Assembly (NCBI RefSeq): GCF_029227915.1
Contig: NC_079876.1
Coordinates: 7,752,001 to 7,816,000, forward strand
Direction of reading: 5' to 3'
Origin: Hydractinia symbiolongicarpus
Taxonomy: Eukaryota > Cnidaria > Hydrozoa > Anthoathecata > Hydractiniidae
DNA: 64,000 nt
Shown here: piece by piece, positions 46,355-60,200 of the stretch
Numbering within the stretch: the stretch's first letter is position 1
Layout of the letters: the number at the start of each line of letters is the position of its first letter
Notes under the pieces: generated by a model
What the model was told of the DNA's origin: nothing
Databases searched by the model: none
What the model saw: the letters and a program-made list of their open reading frames with translations, nothing else
Program-made: the position numbers and the translations under genes

Positions 46355-47961
46355 AAGTTTAAACGCCGGCAAACGAAAACCCGCGACTTCCCGTAAATCC
46401 CGGACTCGGCCCGTATAGTCAAAAGTATACGAAGAAAGCACCCAGGGAGTAAACTCATTTTCCGAACGATTTTTTAAAATATTTTTTCACCACTAAAACG
46501 CATGAGAATTGTAGTTTTCAAAAATGTTTTCATTTGTGATGAGACGCTGAATAAAAGAAGTTTAATCGCCGGCAAACGAAAACCTGCGATTTCCCGAAAA
46601 TCCCGGACTCGGCCCGTATAGTAATGAAAGTACCCGGGATGTAAACTCATTTCCCGAACGATTTTTTAAGTTATTATTTCACCACTAAAACCCATGAGAC
46701 TTGTAGTTTTCAAAAATGTTTTCATTTTTGATGAGACGCTGAATAAAAGAAGTTTAATCGCCGGCAAACGAAAACCTGCGATTTCCCGTAAATCCCGGAC
46801 TCGGCCCGTATAGTCAAAAGTATACAGAGAAAGTACCCAGGGTGTAAACTCATTTCCCGAACGATTTTATAAATTATTATTTCACCACTAAAGCCCATGA
46901 GACTTGTAGTTTTTAAAAATGTTTTCATTTTTGATGAGACGCTGAATAAAAGAAGTTTAATCGCCGGCAAACGAAAACCCGCCATTTCCCGTAAACCCCG
47001 GACTCGGCCCGCATAGTCAAAAGTATACAAAGAAAGTACCCAGGGAGTAAACTAATTTCCCGAACGATTTTTTAAATTATTTTTTCACCACTAAAACGCA
47101 TGAGACTTGTAGTTTTCAAAATTGTTTTCATTTTTGATGAGACGCTGAATAAAAGAAGTTTAAACGCCGGCAAACGAAAACCCGCGACTTCCCGTAAATC
47201 CCGGACTCGGCCCGTATAGTCAAAAGTATACGAAGAAAGCACCCAGGGAGTAAACTCATTTTCCGAACGATTTTTTAAAATATTTTTTCACCACTAAAAC
47301 GCATGAGAATTGTAGTTTTCAAAAATGTTTTCATTTGTGATGAGACGCTGAATAAAAGAAGTTTAATCGCCGGCAAACGAAAACCTGCGATTTCCCGAAA
47401 ATCCCGGACTCGGCCCGTATAGTAATGAAAGTACCCGGGATGTAAACTCATTTCCCGAACGATTTTTTAAGTTATTATTTCACCACTAAAACCCATGAGA
47501 CTTGTAGTTTTCAAAAATGTTTTCATTTTTGATGAGACGCTGAATAAAAGAAGTTTAATCGCCGGCAAACGAAAACCTGCGATTTCCCGTAAATCCCGGA
47601 CTCGGCCCGTATAGTCAAAAGTATACAGAGAAAGTACCCAGGGTGTAAACTCATTTCCCGAACGATTTTATAAATTATTATTTCACCACTAAAGCCCATG
47701 AGACTTGTAGTTTTTAAAAATGTTTTCATTTTTGATGAGACGCTGAATAAAAGAAGTTTAATCGCCGGCAAACGAAAACCCGCCATTTCCCGTAAACCCC
47801 GGACTCGGCCCGCATAGTCAAAAGTATACAAAGAAAGTACCCAGGGAGTAAACTAATTTCCCGAACGATTTTTTAAATTATTTTTTCACCACTAAAACGC
47901 ATGAGACTTGTAGTTTTCAAAATTGTTTTCATTTTTGATGAGACGCTGAATAAAAGAAGTT
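46355..47961 (-). repeat. Tandem higher-order repeat, offset 801 bp (4 monomers)
   Basis: About 46355-47160 is followed directly by an almost identical copy at about 47156-47961. Shared rare words are GAGAATTGTAGTTTTC (46504 and 47305), TTTCATTTGTGATGAG, TTTCCCGAAAATCCC and ACGATTTTATAAATT. I noticed no difference within the compared block, which suggests a very recent duplication (or an assembly duplication). Confidence 0.85.
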
Positions 47962-48159
47962 TAATCGCCGGCAAACGAAAACCTGCGATTTCCCGTAAAT
48001 CCCGGACTCGGCCCGTATAGTCAAAAGTATACAAAGAAAGTACCCAGGGAGTAAACTCATTTCCCGAACGATTTTTTAAAATATTTTTTCACCACTAAAA
48101 CGCATGAGACTTGTAGTTTTTAAAAATGTTTTCATTTTTGATGAGACGCTGAATAAAAG

Positions 48160-49360
48160 AAGTTTAATCGCCGGCAAACGAAAACCTGCGATTTCCCGTA
48201 AATCCCGGACTCGGCCCGTATAGTAATGAAAGTACCCGGGATGTAAAATCATTTCCCGAACGATTTTTTAAGTTATTATTTCACCACTAAAACCCATGAG
48301 ACTTGTAGTTTTCAAAAATGTTTTCATTTTTGATGAGACGCTGAATAAAAGAAGTTTAATCGCCGGCAAACGAAAACCTGCGATTTCCCGTAAATCCCGG
48401 ACTCGGCCCGTATAGTCAAAAGTATACAGAGAAAGTACCCAGGGTGTAAACTCATTTCCCGAACGATTTTTTAAATTATTATTTCACCACTAAAGCCCAT
48501 GAGACTTGTAGTTTTTAAAAATGTTTTCATTTTTGATGAGACGCTGAATAAAAGAAGTTTAATCGCCGGCAAACGAAAACCCGCCATTTCCCGTAAACCC
48601 CGGACTCGGCCCGCATAGTCAAAAGTATACAAAGAAAGTACCCAGGGAGTAAACTCATTTCCCGAACGATTTTTTAAATTATTTTTTCACCACTAAAACG
48701 CATGAGACTTGTAGTTTTCAAAATTGTTTTCATTTTTGATGAGACGCTGAATAAAAGAAGTTTAATCGCCGGCAAATGAAAACCTGCGATTTCCCGTAAA
48801 TCCCGGACTCGGCCCGTATAGTAATGAAAGTACCCGGGATGTAAAATCATTTCCCGAACGATTTTTTAAGTTATTATTTCACCACTAAAACCCATGAGAC
48901 TTGTAGTTTTCAAAAATGTTTTCATTTTTGATGAGACGCTGAATAAAAGAAGTTTAATCGCCGGCAAACGAAAACCTGCGATTTCCCGTAAATCCCGGAC
49001 TCGGCCCGTATAGTCAAAAGTATACAGAGAAAGTACCCAGGGTGTAAACTCATTTCCCGAACGATTTTTTAAATTATTATTTCACCACTAAAGCCCATGA
49101 GACTTGTAGTTTTTAAAAATGTTTTCATTTTTGATGAGACGCTGAATAAAAGAAGTTTAATCGCCGGCAAACGAAAACCCGCCATTTCCCGTAAACCCCG
49201 GACTCGGCCCGCATAGTCAAAAGTATACAAAGAAAGTACCCAGGGAGTAAACTCATTTCCCGAACGATATTTTAAATTATTTTTTCACCACTAAAACGCA
49301 TGAGACTTGTAGTTTTCAAAATTGTTTTCATTTTTGATGAGACGCTGAATAAAAGAAGTT
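48160..49360 (-). repeat. Tandem higher-order repeat, offset 598 bp (3 monomers)
   Basis: GGGATGTAAAATCATTTCCC occurs at about 48238 and 48836, and TATACAGAGAAAGTACCC at about 48422 and 49020. The 598-bp period is two full units plus one 192-bp unit. The same 598-bp spacing separates related units at 27004/27602, 52505/53103 and 54658/55256, so this three-unit module recurs along the minus arm. Confidence 0.83.
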
Positions 49361-51299
49361 TAATCGCCGGCAAATGAAAACCTGCGATTTCCCGTAAATC
49401 CCGGACTCGGCCCGTATAGTCAAAAGTATACAAAGAAAGTACCCAGAGTGTAAACTCATTTCCCGAACGTTTTTTTAAATTATTATTTCACCACTAAAGC
49501 CCATGAGACTTGTAGTTTTTAAAAATGTTTTCATTTTTGATGAGACGCTGAATAAAAGAAGTTTAAACGCCGGCAAAAGAAAACCCGCGACTTCCCGTAA
49601 ATCCCGGACTCGGCCCGTATAGTTATATGTATACAAAGAAAGTACCCAGGGAGTAAACTCATTTGCCGAACGATTTTTTAAAATATTTTTTCACCATTAA
49701 AAAGCATGAGACTTATAGTTTTCAAAAATGTTTTCATTTTTGATGAGACGCTGAATAAAAGAAGTTTAATCGCCGGCAAACGAAAACCTGCGATTTCCCG
49801 TAAATCCCGGACTCTGCCCGTATAGTCAAAAGTATACAAAGAAAGTACCCAGGGTGTAAACTCATTTCCCGAACGATTTTTTAAATTATTATTTCACCAC
49901 TAAAGCCCATGAGACTTGTAGTTATCAAAAATGTTTTCATTTTTGATGAGACGCTGAATAAAAGAAGTTTAATCGCCGGCAAACGAAATCCCGCCATTTC
50001 CCGTAAACCCCGGACTCGGCCCGCATATTCAAAAGTATACAAAAAAGTACCCAGGGAGTAAACTCATTTCCCGAACGATTTTTTAAATTATTTTTTTACC
50101 ACTAAAACGCATGAGACTTGTAGTTTTCAAAAATGTTTTCATTTTTGATGAGACGCTGAATAAAAGAAGTTTAATCGCCGGCATACGAAAACCCGCGATT
50201 TCCCGTAAATCCCGGACTCGGCCCGTATAGTCAAAAGTATACAAAGAAAGTACCCAGGGTGAAAACTCATTTCCCGAACGATTTTTTAAATTATTATTTC
50301 ACCACTAAAGCCCATGAGACTTGTAGTTTTTAAAAATGTTTTCATTTTTGATGAAACGCTGAATAAAAGAAGTTTAAACGCCGGCAAACGAAAACCCGCG
50401 ACTTCCCGTAAATCCCGGACTCGGCCCGTATAGTAATGAAAGTACCCAGGGTGTAAACTCATTTTCCGAACGATTTTTTAAATTATTATTTCACCACTAA
50501 AACCCATGAGACTTGTAGTTTTCAAAAATGTTTTCATTTTTGATGAGACGCTGAATAAAAGAAGTTTAATCGCCGGCAAACGAAAACCTGCGATTTCCCG
50601 TAAATCCCGGACTCGGCCCGTATAGTCAAAAGTATACAAAGAAAGTACCCAGGGTGTAAACTCATTTCCCTAACGATTTTTTAAATTATTATTTCACCAC
50701 TAAAGCTCATGAGACTTGTAGTTTTTAAAAATGTTTTCATTTTTGATGAGACGCTGAATAAAAGAAGTCTAATCGCCGGCAAACGAAAACCCGCCATTTC
50801 CCGTAAACCCCGGACTCGGCCCGCATAGTCAAAAGTATACAAAGAAAGTACCCAGGGAGTAAACTCATTTCCCGAACGATTTTTTAAATTATTTTTTCAC
50901 CACTAAAACGCATGAGACTTGTAGTTTTCAAAATTGTTTTCATTTTTGATGAGACGCTGAATAAAAGAAGTTAAATCGCCGGCAAACGAAAACCTGCGAT
51001 TTCCCGTAAATCCCGGACTCGGCCCGTATAGTCAAAAGTATACAAAGAAAGTACCCAGAGTGTAACTCATTTCCCGAACGTTTTTTTAAATTATTATTTC
51101 ACCACTAAAGCCCATGAGACTTGTAGTTTTTAAAAATGTTTTCATTTTTGATGAGACGCTGAATAAAAGAAGTTTAAACGCCGGCAAAAGAAAACCCGCG
51201 ACTTCCCGTATATCCCGGACTCGGCCCGTATAGTTAAAAGTATACAAAGAAAGTACCCAGGGAGTAAACTCATTTGCCGAACGATTTTTTAAAATATTT

Positions 51300-54200
51300 T
51301 TTCACCACTAAAAAGCATGACACTTATAGTTTTCTAAAATGTTTTCATTTTCGATGAGACGCTGAATAAAAGAAGTTTAATCGCCGGCAAACGAAAACCT
51401 GCGATTTCCCGTAAATCCCGGACTCGGCCCGTATACTAATGAAAGTACCCGGGATGTAAACTCATTTCCCGAACGATTTTTTAAATTATTATTTCACCAC
51501 TAAAACCCATGAGACTTGTAGTTTTTAAAAATATTTTCATTTTTGATGAGACGCTGAATAAAAGAAGTTTAATCGCCGGCAAACGAAGTATACAAAGTAA
51601 GTACCCAGGGAGTAAACTCATTTCCCGAACGATTTTTTAAATTATTTTTTTACCACTAAAACGCATGAGACTTGTAGTTTTCAAAAATGTTTTCATTTTT
51701 GATGAGACGCTGAATAAAAGAAGTTTAATCGCCGGCATACGAAAACCTGCGATTTCCCGTAAATCCCGGACTCGGCCCGTATAGTCCAATGTATACAAAG
51801 AAAGTACCCAGGGAGTAAACTCATTTCCCAAACGATTTTTTAAATTATTTTTTCACCACTAAAACGCATGAGACTTGTAGTTTTCAAAAATGTTTTCATT
51901 TTTGATGAGACGCTGAATAAAAGAAGTTTAATCGCCGGCATACGAAAATCTGCGATTTCCCGTAAATCCCGGACTCGGCCCGTATAGTCCAATGTATACA
52001 AAGAAAGTACCCAGGGAGTAAACTCATTTCCCGAACGATTTTTTAAATTATTTTTTCACCACTAAAACGCATGAGACTTGTAGTTTTCAAAAATGTTTTC
52101 ATTTTTGATGAGACGCTGAATAAAAGAAGTTTAATCGCCGGCAAACGAAAACCCGCCATTTCCCGTAAACCCCGGACTCGGCCCGCATAGTCAAAAGTAT
52201 ACAAAGAAAGTACCCAGGGAGTAAACTCATTTCCCGAACGATTTTTTAAATTATTTTTTCACCACTAAAACGCATGAGACTTGTAGTTTTGAAAATTGTT
52301 TTCATTTTTGATGAGACGCTGAATAAAAGAAGTTTAATCGCCGGCAAACGAAAACCTGCGATTTCCCGTAAATCCCGGACTCGGCCCGTATAGTCAAAAG
52401 TATACAAAGAAAGTACCCAGAGTGTAAACTCATTTCCCAAACGTTTTTTTAAATTATTATTTCACCACTAAAGCCCATGAGACTTGTAGTTTTTAAAAAT
52501 GTTTTCATTTTTGATGAGACGCTGAATAAAAGAAGTTTAAACGCGGGCAAAAGAAAACCCGCGACTTCCCGTAAATCCCGGACTCGGCCCGTATAGTTAA
52601 AAGTATACAAAGAAAGTACCCAGGGAGTAAACTCATTTCCCGAACGATTTTTAAAAATATTTTTTCACCACTAAAACGCATGAGACTTGTAGTTTTCAAA
52701 AATGTTTTCATTTTTGATGAAACGCTGAATAAAAGAAGTTTAATCGCCGGCAAACGAAAACCTGCGATTTCCCGTAAATCCCGGACTCGGCCAGTATAGT
52801 AATGAACGTAACCGGGATGTAAACTCATTTCCCGAACGATTTATTAAATTATTATTTCACCACTAAAACCCATGAGACTTGTAGTTTTTAAAAATGTTTT
52901 CATTTTTGATGAGACGCTGAATAAAAGAAGTTTAATCGCCGGCAAACGAAAACCTGCGATTTCCCGTAAATCCCGGACTCGGCCCGTATAGTCAAAAGTA
53001 TACAAAGAAAGTACCCAGAGTGTAAACTCATTTCCCAAACGTTTTTTTAAATTATTATTTCACCACTAAAGCCCATGAGACTTGTAGTTTTTAAAAATGT
53101 TTTCATTTTTGATGAGACGCTGAATAAAAGAAGTTTAAACGCCGGCAAAAGAAAACCCGCGACTTCCCGTAAATCCCGGACTCGGCCCGTATAGTTAAAA
53201 GTATACAAAGAAAGTACCCAGGGAGTAAACTCATTTCCCGAACGATTTTTAAAAATATTTTTTCACCACTAAAACGCATGAGACTTGTAGTTTTCAAAAA
53301 TGTTTTCATTTTTGATGAGACGCTGAATAAAAGAAGTTTAATCGCCAGCAAACGAAAACCTGCGATTTCCCGTAAATCCCGGACTCGGCCAGTATAGTAA
53401 TGAAAGTACCCGGGATGTAAACTCATTTCCCGAACGATTTATTAAATTATTATTTCACCACTAAAGCCCATGAGACTTGTAGTTTTTAAAAATGTTTTCA
53501 TTTTTGATGAGACGCTGAATAAAAGAAGTTTAAACGCCGGCAAAAGAAAACCCGTGACTTCCCGTATATCCCGGACTCAGCCCGTATAGTTAAAAGTATA
53601 CAAAGAAAGTACCCAGGGAGTAAACTCATTTGCCGAACGATTTTTTAAAATATTTTTTCACCACTAAAAAGCATGACACTTATAGTTTTCTAAAATGTTT
53701 TCATTTTCGATGAGACGCTGAATAAAAGAAGTTTAATCGCCGGCAAACGAAAACCTGCGATTTCCCGTAAATCCCGGACTCGGCCCGTATAGTAATGAAA
53801 GTACCCGGGATGTAAACTCATTTCCCGAACGATTTTTTAAATTATTATTTCACCACTAAAACCCATGAGACTTGTAGTTTTTAAAAATGTTTTCATTTTT
53901 GATGAGACGCTGAATAAAAGAAGTTTAATCGCCGGCAAACGAAGTATACAAAGTAAGTACCCAGGGAGTAAACTCATTTCCCGAACGATTTTTTAAATTA
54001 TTTTTTTACCACTAAAACGCATGAGACTTGTAGTTTTCAAAAATGTTTTCATTTTTGATGAGACGCTGAATAAAAGAAGTTTAATCGCCGGCATACGAAA
54101 ACCTGCGATTTCCCGTAAATCCCGGACTCGGCCCGTATAGTCCAAAGTATACAAAGAAAGTACCCAGGGAGTAAACTCATTTCCCGAACGATTTTTTAAA

Positions 54201-57200
54201 TTATTTTTTCACCACTAAAACGCACGAGACTTGTAGTTTTCAAAAATGTTTTCATTTTTGATGAGACGCTGAATAAAAGAAGTTTAATCGCCGGCAAACG
54301 AAAACCCGCCATTTCCCGTAAACCCCGGACTCGGCCCGCATAGTCAAAAGTATACAAAGAAAGTACCCAGGGAGTAAACTCATTTCCCGAACGATTTTTT
54401 AAATTATTTTTTCACCACTAAAACGCATGAGACTTGTAGTTTTGAAAATTGTTTTCATTTTTGATGAGACGCTGAATAAAAGAAGTTTAATCGCCGCCAA
54501 ACGAAAACCTGCGATTTCCCGTAAATCCCGGACTCGGCCCGTATAGTCAAAAGTATACAAAGAAAGTACCCAGAGTGTAAACTCATTTCCCAAACGTTTT
54601 TTTAAATTATTATTTCACCACTAAAGCCCATGAGACTTGTAGTTTTTAAAAATGTTTTCATTTTTGATGAGACGCTGAATAAAAGAAGTTTAAACGCGGG
54701 CAAAAGAAAACCCGCGACTTCCCGTAAATCCCGGACTCGGCCCGTATAGTTAAAAGAATACAAAGAAAGTACCCAGGGAGTAAACTCATTTCCCGAACGA
54801 TTTTTAAAAATATTTTTTCACCACTAAAACGCATGAGACTTGTAGTTTTCAAAAATGTTTTCATTTTTGATGAAACGCTGAATAAAAGAAGTTTAATCGC
54901 CGGCAAACGAAAACCTGCGATTTCCCGTAAATCCCGGACTCGGCCAGTATAGTAATGAACGTAACCGGGATGTAAACTCATTTCCCGAACGATTTATTAA
55001 ATTATTATTTCACCACTAAAACCCATGAGACTTGTAGTTTTTAAAAATGTTTTCATTTTTGATGAGACGCTGAATAAAAGAAGTTTAATCGCCGGCAAAC
55101 GAAAACCTGCGATTTCCCGTAAATCCCGGACTCGGCCCGTATAGTCAAAAGTATACAAAGAAAGTACCCAGAGTGTAAACTCATTTCCCAAACGTTTTTT
55201 TAAATTATTATTTCACCACTAAAGCCCATGAGACTTGTAGTTTTTAAAAATGTTTTCATTTTTGATGAGACGCTGAATAAAAGAAGTTTAAACGCCGGCA
55301 AAAGAAAACCCGCGACTTCCCGTAAATCCCGGACTCGGCCCGTATAGTTAAAAGTATACAAAGAAAGTACCCAGGGAGTAAACTCATTTCCCGAACGATT
55401 TTTAAAAATATTTTTTCACCACTAAAACGCATGAGACTTGTAGTTTTCAAAAATGTTTTCATTTTTGATGAGAAGCTGAATAAAAGAAGTTTAATCGCCA
55501 GCAAACGAAAACCTGCGATTTCCCGTAAATCCCGGACTCGGCCAGTATAGTAATGAAAGTACCCGGGATGTAAACTCATTTCCCGAACGATTTATTAAAT
55601 TATTATTTCACCACTAAAGCCCATGAGACTTGTAGTTTTTAAAAATGTTTTCATTTTTGATGAGACGCTGAATAAAAGAAGTTTAATCGCCGGCAAACGA
55701 AAACCCGCCATTTCCCTTAAACCCCGGACTCGGCCCGCATAGTCAAAAGTATACAAAGAAAGTACCCAGGGAGTAAACTCATTTCCCGAACGATTTTTTA
55801 AAATATTTTTTCACCACTAAAACGCATGAGACTTGTAGTTTTTAAAATTGTTTTCATTTTTGATGAGACGCTGAATAAAAGAAGTTTAATCGCCGGCAAA
55901 CGAAAACCCGCCATTTCCCTTAAACCCCGGACTCGGCCCGCATAGTCAAAAGTATACAAAGAAAGTACCCAGGGAGTAAACTCATTTCCCGAACGATTTT
56001 TTAAAATATTTTTTCACCACTAAAACGCATGAGACTTGTAGTTTTCAAAAATGTTTTCATTTTTGATGAGACGCTGAATAAAAGAAGTTTAATCGCCGGC
56101 AAACGAAAACCCGCCATTTCCCTTAAACCCCGGACTCGGCCCGCATAGTCAAAAGTATACAAAGAAAGTACCCAGGGAGTAAACTCATTTCCCGAACGAT
56201 TTTTTAAATTATTATTTCACCACTAAAACCCATGAGACTTGTAGTTTTCAAAAATGTTTTCATTTTTGATGAGACGCTGAATAAAAGAAGTTTAATCGCC
56301 GGCAAACGAAGTATACAAAGTAAGTACCCAGGGAGTAAACTCATTTCCCGAACGATTTTTTAAATTATTTTTTTACCACTAAAACGCATGAGACTTGTAG
56401 TTTTCAAAAATGTTTTCATTTTTGATGAGACGCTGAATAAAAGAAGTTTAATCGCTGGCATACGAAAACCTGCGATTTCCCGTAAATCCCGGACTCGGCC
56501 CGTATAGTCCAAAGTATACAAAGAAAGTACCCAGGGAGTAAACTCATTTCCCGAACGATTTTTTAAATTATTATTTCACCATTAAAACCCATGAGACTTG
56601 TAGTTTTTAAAAATGTTTTCATTTTTGATGAGACGCTGAATAAAAGAAGTTTAATCGCCGGCAAACGAAGTATACAAAGTAAGTACCCAGGGAGTAAACT
56701 CATTTCCCGAACGATTTTTTAAATTATTTTTTTACCACTAAAACGCATGAGACTTGTAGTTTTCAAAAATGTTTTCATTTTTGATGAGACGCTGAATAAA
56801 AGAAGTTTAATCGCCGGCATACGAAAACCTGCGATTTCCCGTAAATCCCGGACTCGGCCCGTATAGTCCAAAGTATACAAAGAAAGTACCCAGGGAGTAA
56901 ACTCATTTCCCGAACGATTTTTTAAATTATTTTTTCACCACTAAAACGCACGAGACTTGTAGTTTTCAAAAATGTTTTCATTTTTGATGAGACGCTGAAT
57001 AAAAGAAGTTTAATCGCCGGCAAACGAAAACCCGCCATTTCCCGTAAACCCCGGACTCGGCCCGCATAGTCAAAAGTATACAAAGAAAGTACCCAGGGAG
57101 TAAACTCATTTCCCGAACGATTTTTTAAATTATTTTTTCACCACTAAAACGCATGAGACTTGTAGTTTTGAAAATTGTTTTCATTTTTGATGAGACGCTG

Positions 57201-60200
57201 AATAAAAGAAGTTTAATCGCCGCCAAACGAAAACCTGCGATTTCCCGTAAATCCCGGACTCGGCCCGTATAGTCAAAAGTATACAAAGAAAGTACCCAGA
57301 GTGTAAACTCATTTCCCAAACGTTTTTTTAAATTATTATTTCACCACTAAAGCCCATGAGACTTGTAGTTTTTAAAAATGTTTTCATTTTTGATGAGACG
57401 CTGAATAAAAGAAGTTTAAACGCGGGCAAAAGAAAACCCGCGACTTCCCGTAAATCCCGGACTCGGCACGTATAGTTAAAAGTATACAAAGAAAGTACCC
57501 AGGGAGTAAACTCATTTCCCGAACGATTTTTAAAAATATTTTTTCACCACTAAAACGCATGAGACTTGTAGTTTTCAAAAATGTTTTCATTTTTGATGAA
57601 ACGCTGAATAAAAGAAGTTTAATCGCCGGCAAACGAAAACCTGCGATTTCCCGTAAATCCCGGACTCGGCCAGTATAGTAATGAACGTAACCGGGATGTA
57701 AACTCATTTCCCGAACGATTTATTAAATTATTATTTCACCACTAAAACCCATGAGACTTGTAGTTTTTAAAAATGTTTTCATTTTTGATGAGACGCTGAA
57801 TAAAAGAAGTTTAATCGCCGGCAAACGAAAACCTGCGATTTCCCGTAAATCCCGGACTCGGCCCGTATAGTCAAAAGTATACAAAGAAAGTACCCAGAGT
57901 GTAAACTCATTTCCCAAACGTTTTTTTAAATTATTATTTCACCACTAAAGCCCATGAGACTTGTAGTTTTTAAAAATGTTTTCATTTTTGATGAGACGCT
58001 GAATAAAAGAAGTTTAAACGCCGGCAAAAGAAAACCCGCGACTTCCCGTAAATCCCGGACTCGGCCCGTATAGTTAAAAGTATACAAAGAAAGTACCCAA
58101 GGAGTAAACTCATTTCCCGAACGATTTTTAAAAATATTTTTTCACCACTAAAACGCATGAGACTTGTAGTTTTCAAAAATGTTTTCATTTTTGATGAGAA
58201 GCTGAATAAAAGAAGTTTAATCGCCAGCAAACGAAAACCTGCGATTTCACGTAAATCCCGGACTCGGCCAGTATAGTAATGAAAGTACCCGGGATGTAAA
58301 CTCATTTCCCGAACGATTTATTAAATTATTATTTCACCACTAAAGCCCATGAGACTTGTAGTTTTTAAAAATGTTTTCATTTTTGATGAGACGCTGAATA
58401 AAAGAAGTTTAATCGCCGGCAAACGAAAACCCGCCATTTCCCTTAAACCCCGGACTCGGCCCGCATAGTCAAAAGTATACAAAGAAAGTACCCAGGGAGT
58501 AAACTCATTTCCCGAACGATTTTTTAAAATATTTTTTCACCACTAAAACGCATGAGACTTGTAGTTTTTAAAATTGTTTTCATTTTTGATGAGACGCTGA
58601 ATAAAAGAAGTTTAATCGCCGGCAAACGAAAACCCGCCATTTCCCTTAAACCCCGGAATCGGCCCGCATAGTCAAAAGTATACAAAGAAAGTACCCAGGG
58701 AGTAAACTCATTTCCCGAACGATTTTTTAAAATATTTTTTCACCACTAAAACGCATGAGACTTGTAGTTTTCAAAAATGTTTTCATTTTTGATGAGACGC
58801 TGAATAAAAGAAGTTTAATCGCCGGCAAACGAAAACCCGCCATTTCCCTTAAACCCCGGACTCGGCCCGCATAGTCAAAAGTATACAAAGAAAGTACCCA
58901 GGGAGTAAACTCATTTCCCGAACGATTTTTTAAATTATTATTTCACCACTAAAACCCATGAGACTTGTAGTTTTCAAAAATGTTTTCATTTTTGATGAGA
59001 CGCTGAATAAAAGAAGTTTAATCGCCGGCAAACGAAGTATACAAAGTAAGTACCCAGGGAGTAAACTCATTTCCCGAACGATTTTTTAAATTATTTTTTT
59101 ACCACTAAAACGCATGAGACTTGTAGTTTTCAAAAATGTTTTCATTTTTGATGAGACGCTGAATAAAAGAAGTTTAATCGCTGGCATACGAAAACCTGCG
59201 ATTTCCCGTAAATCCCGGACTCGGCCCGTATAGTCCAAAGTATACAAAGAAAGTACCCAGGGAGTAAACTCATTTCCCGAACGATTTTTTAAATTATTTT
59301 TTCACCACTAAAACGCATGAGACTTGTAGTTTTCAAAAATGTTTTCATTTTTGATGAGACGCTGAATAAAAGAAGTTTAATCGCCGGCAAACGAAAACCC
59401 GCCATTTCCCGTAAACCCCGGACTCGGCCCGCATAGTCAAAAGTATACAAAGAAAGTACCCAGGGAGTAAACTCATTTCCCGAACGATTTTTTAAATTAT
59501 TTTTTCACCACTAAAACGCATGAGACTTGTAGTTTTGAAAATTGTTTTCATTTTTGATGAGACGCTGAATAAAAGAAGTTTAATCGCCGGCAAACGAAAA
59601 CCTGCGATTTCCCGTAAATCCCGGACTCGGCCCGTATAGTCAAAAGTATACAAAGAAAGTACCCAGAGTGTAAACTCATTTCCCAAACGTTTTTTTAAAT
59701 TATTATTTCACCACTAAAGCCCATGAGACTTGTAGTTTTTAAAAATGTTTTCATTTTTGATGAGACGCTGAATAAAAGAAGTTTAAACGCCGGCAAAAGA
59801 AAACCCGCGACTTCCCGTAAATCCCGGACTCGGCCCGTATAGTTAAAAGTATACAAAGAAAGTACCCAGGGAGTAAACTCATTTCCCGAACGATTTTTAA
59901 AAATATTTTTTCACCACTAAAACGCATGAGACTTGTAGTTTTCAAAAATGTTTTCATTTTTGATGAAACGCTGAATAAAAGAAGTTTAATCGCCGGCAAA
60001 CGAAAACCTGCGACTTCCCGTAAATCCCGGACTCGGCCCGTATAGTTAAAAGTATACAAAGAAAGTACCCAGGGAGTAAACTCATTTCCCGAACGATTTT
60101 TAAAAATATTTTTTCACCACTAAAACGCATGAGACTTGTAGTTTTCAAAAATGTTTTCATTTTTGATGAGACGCTGAATAAAAAAAGTTTAATCGCCGGC

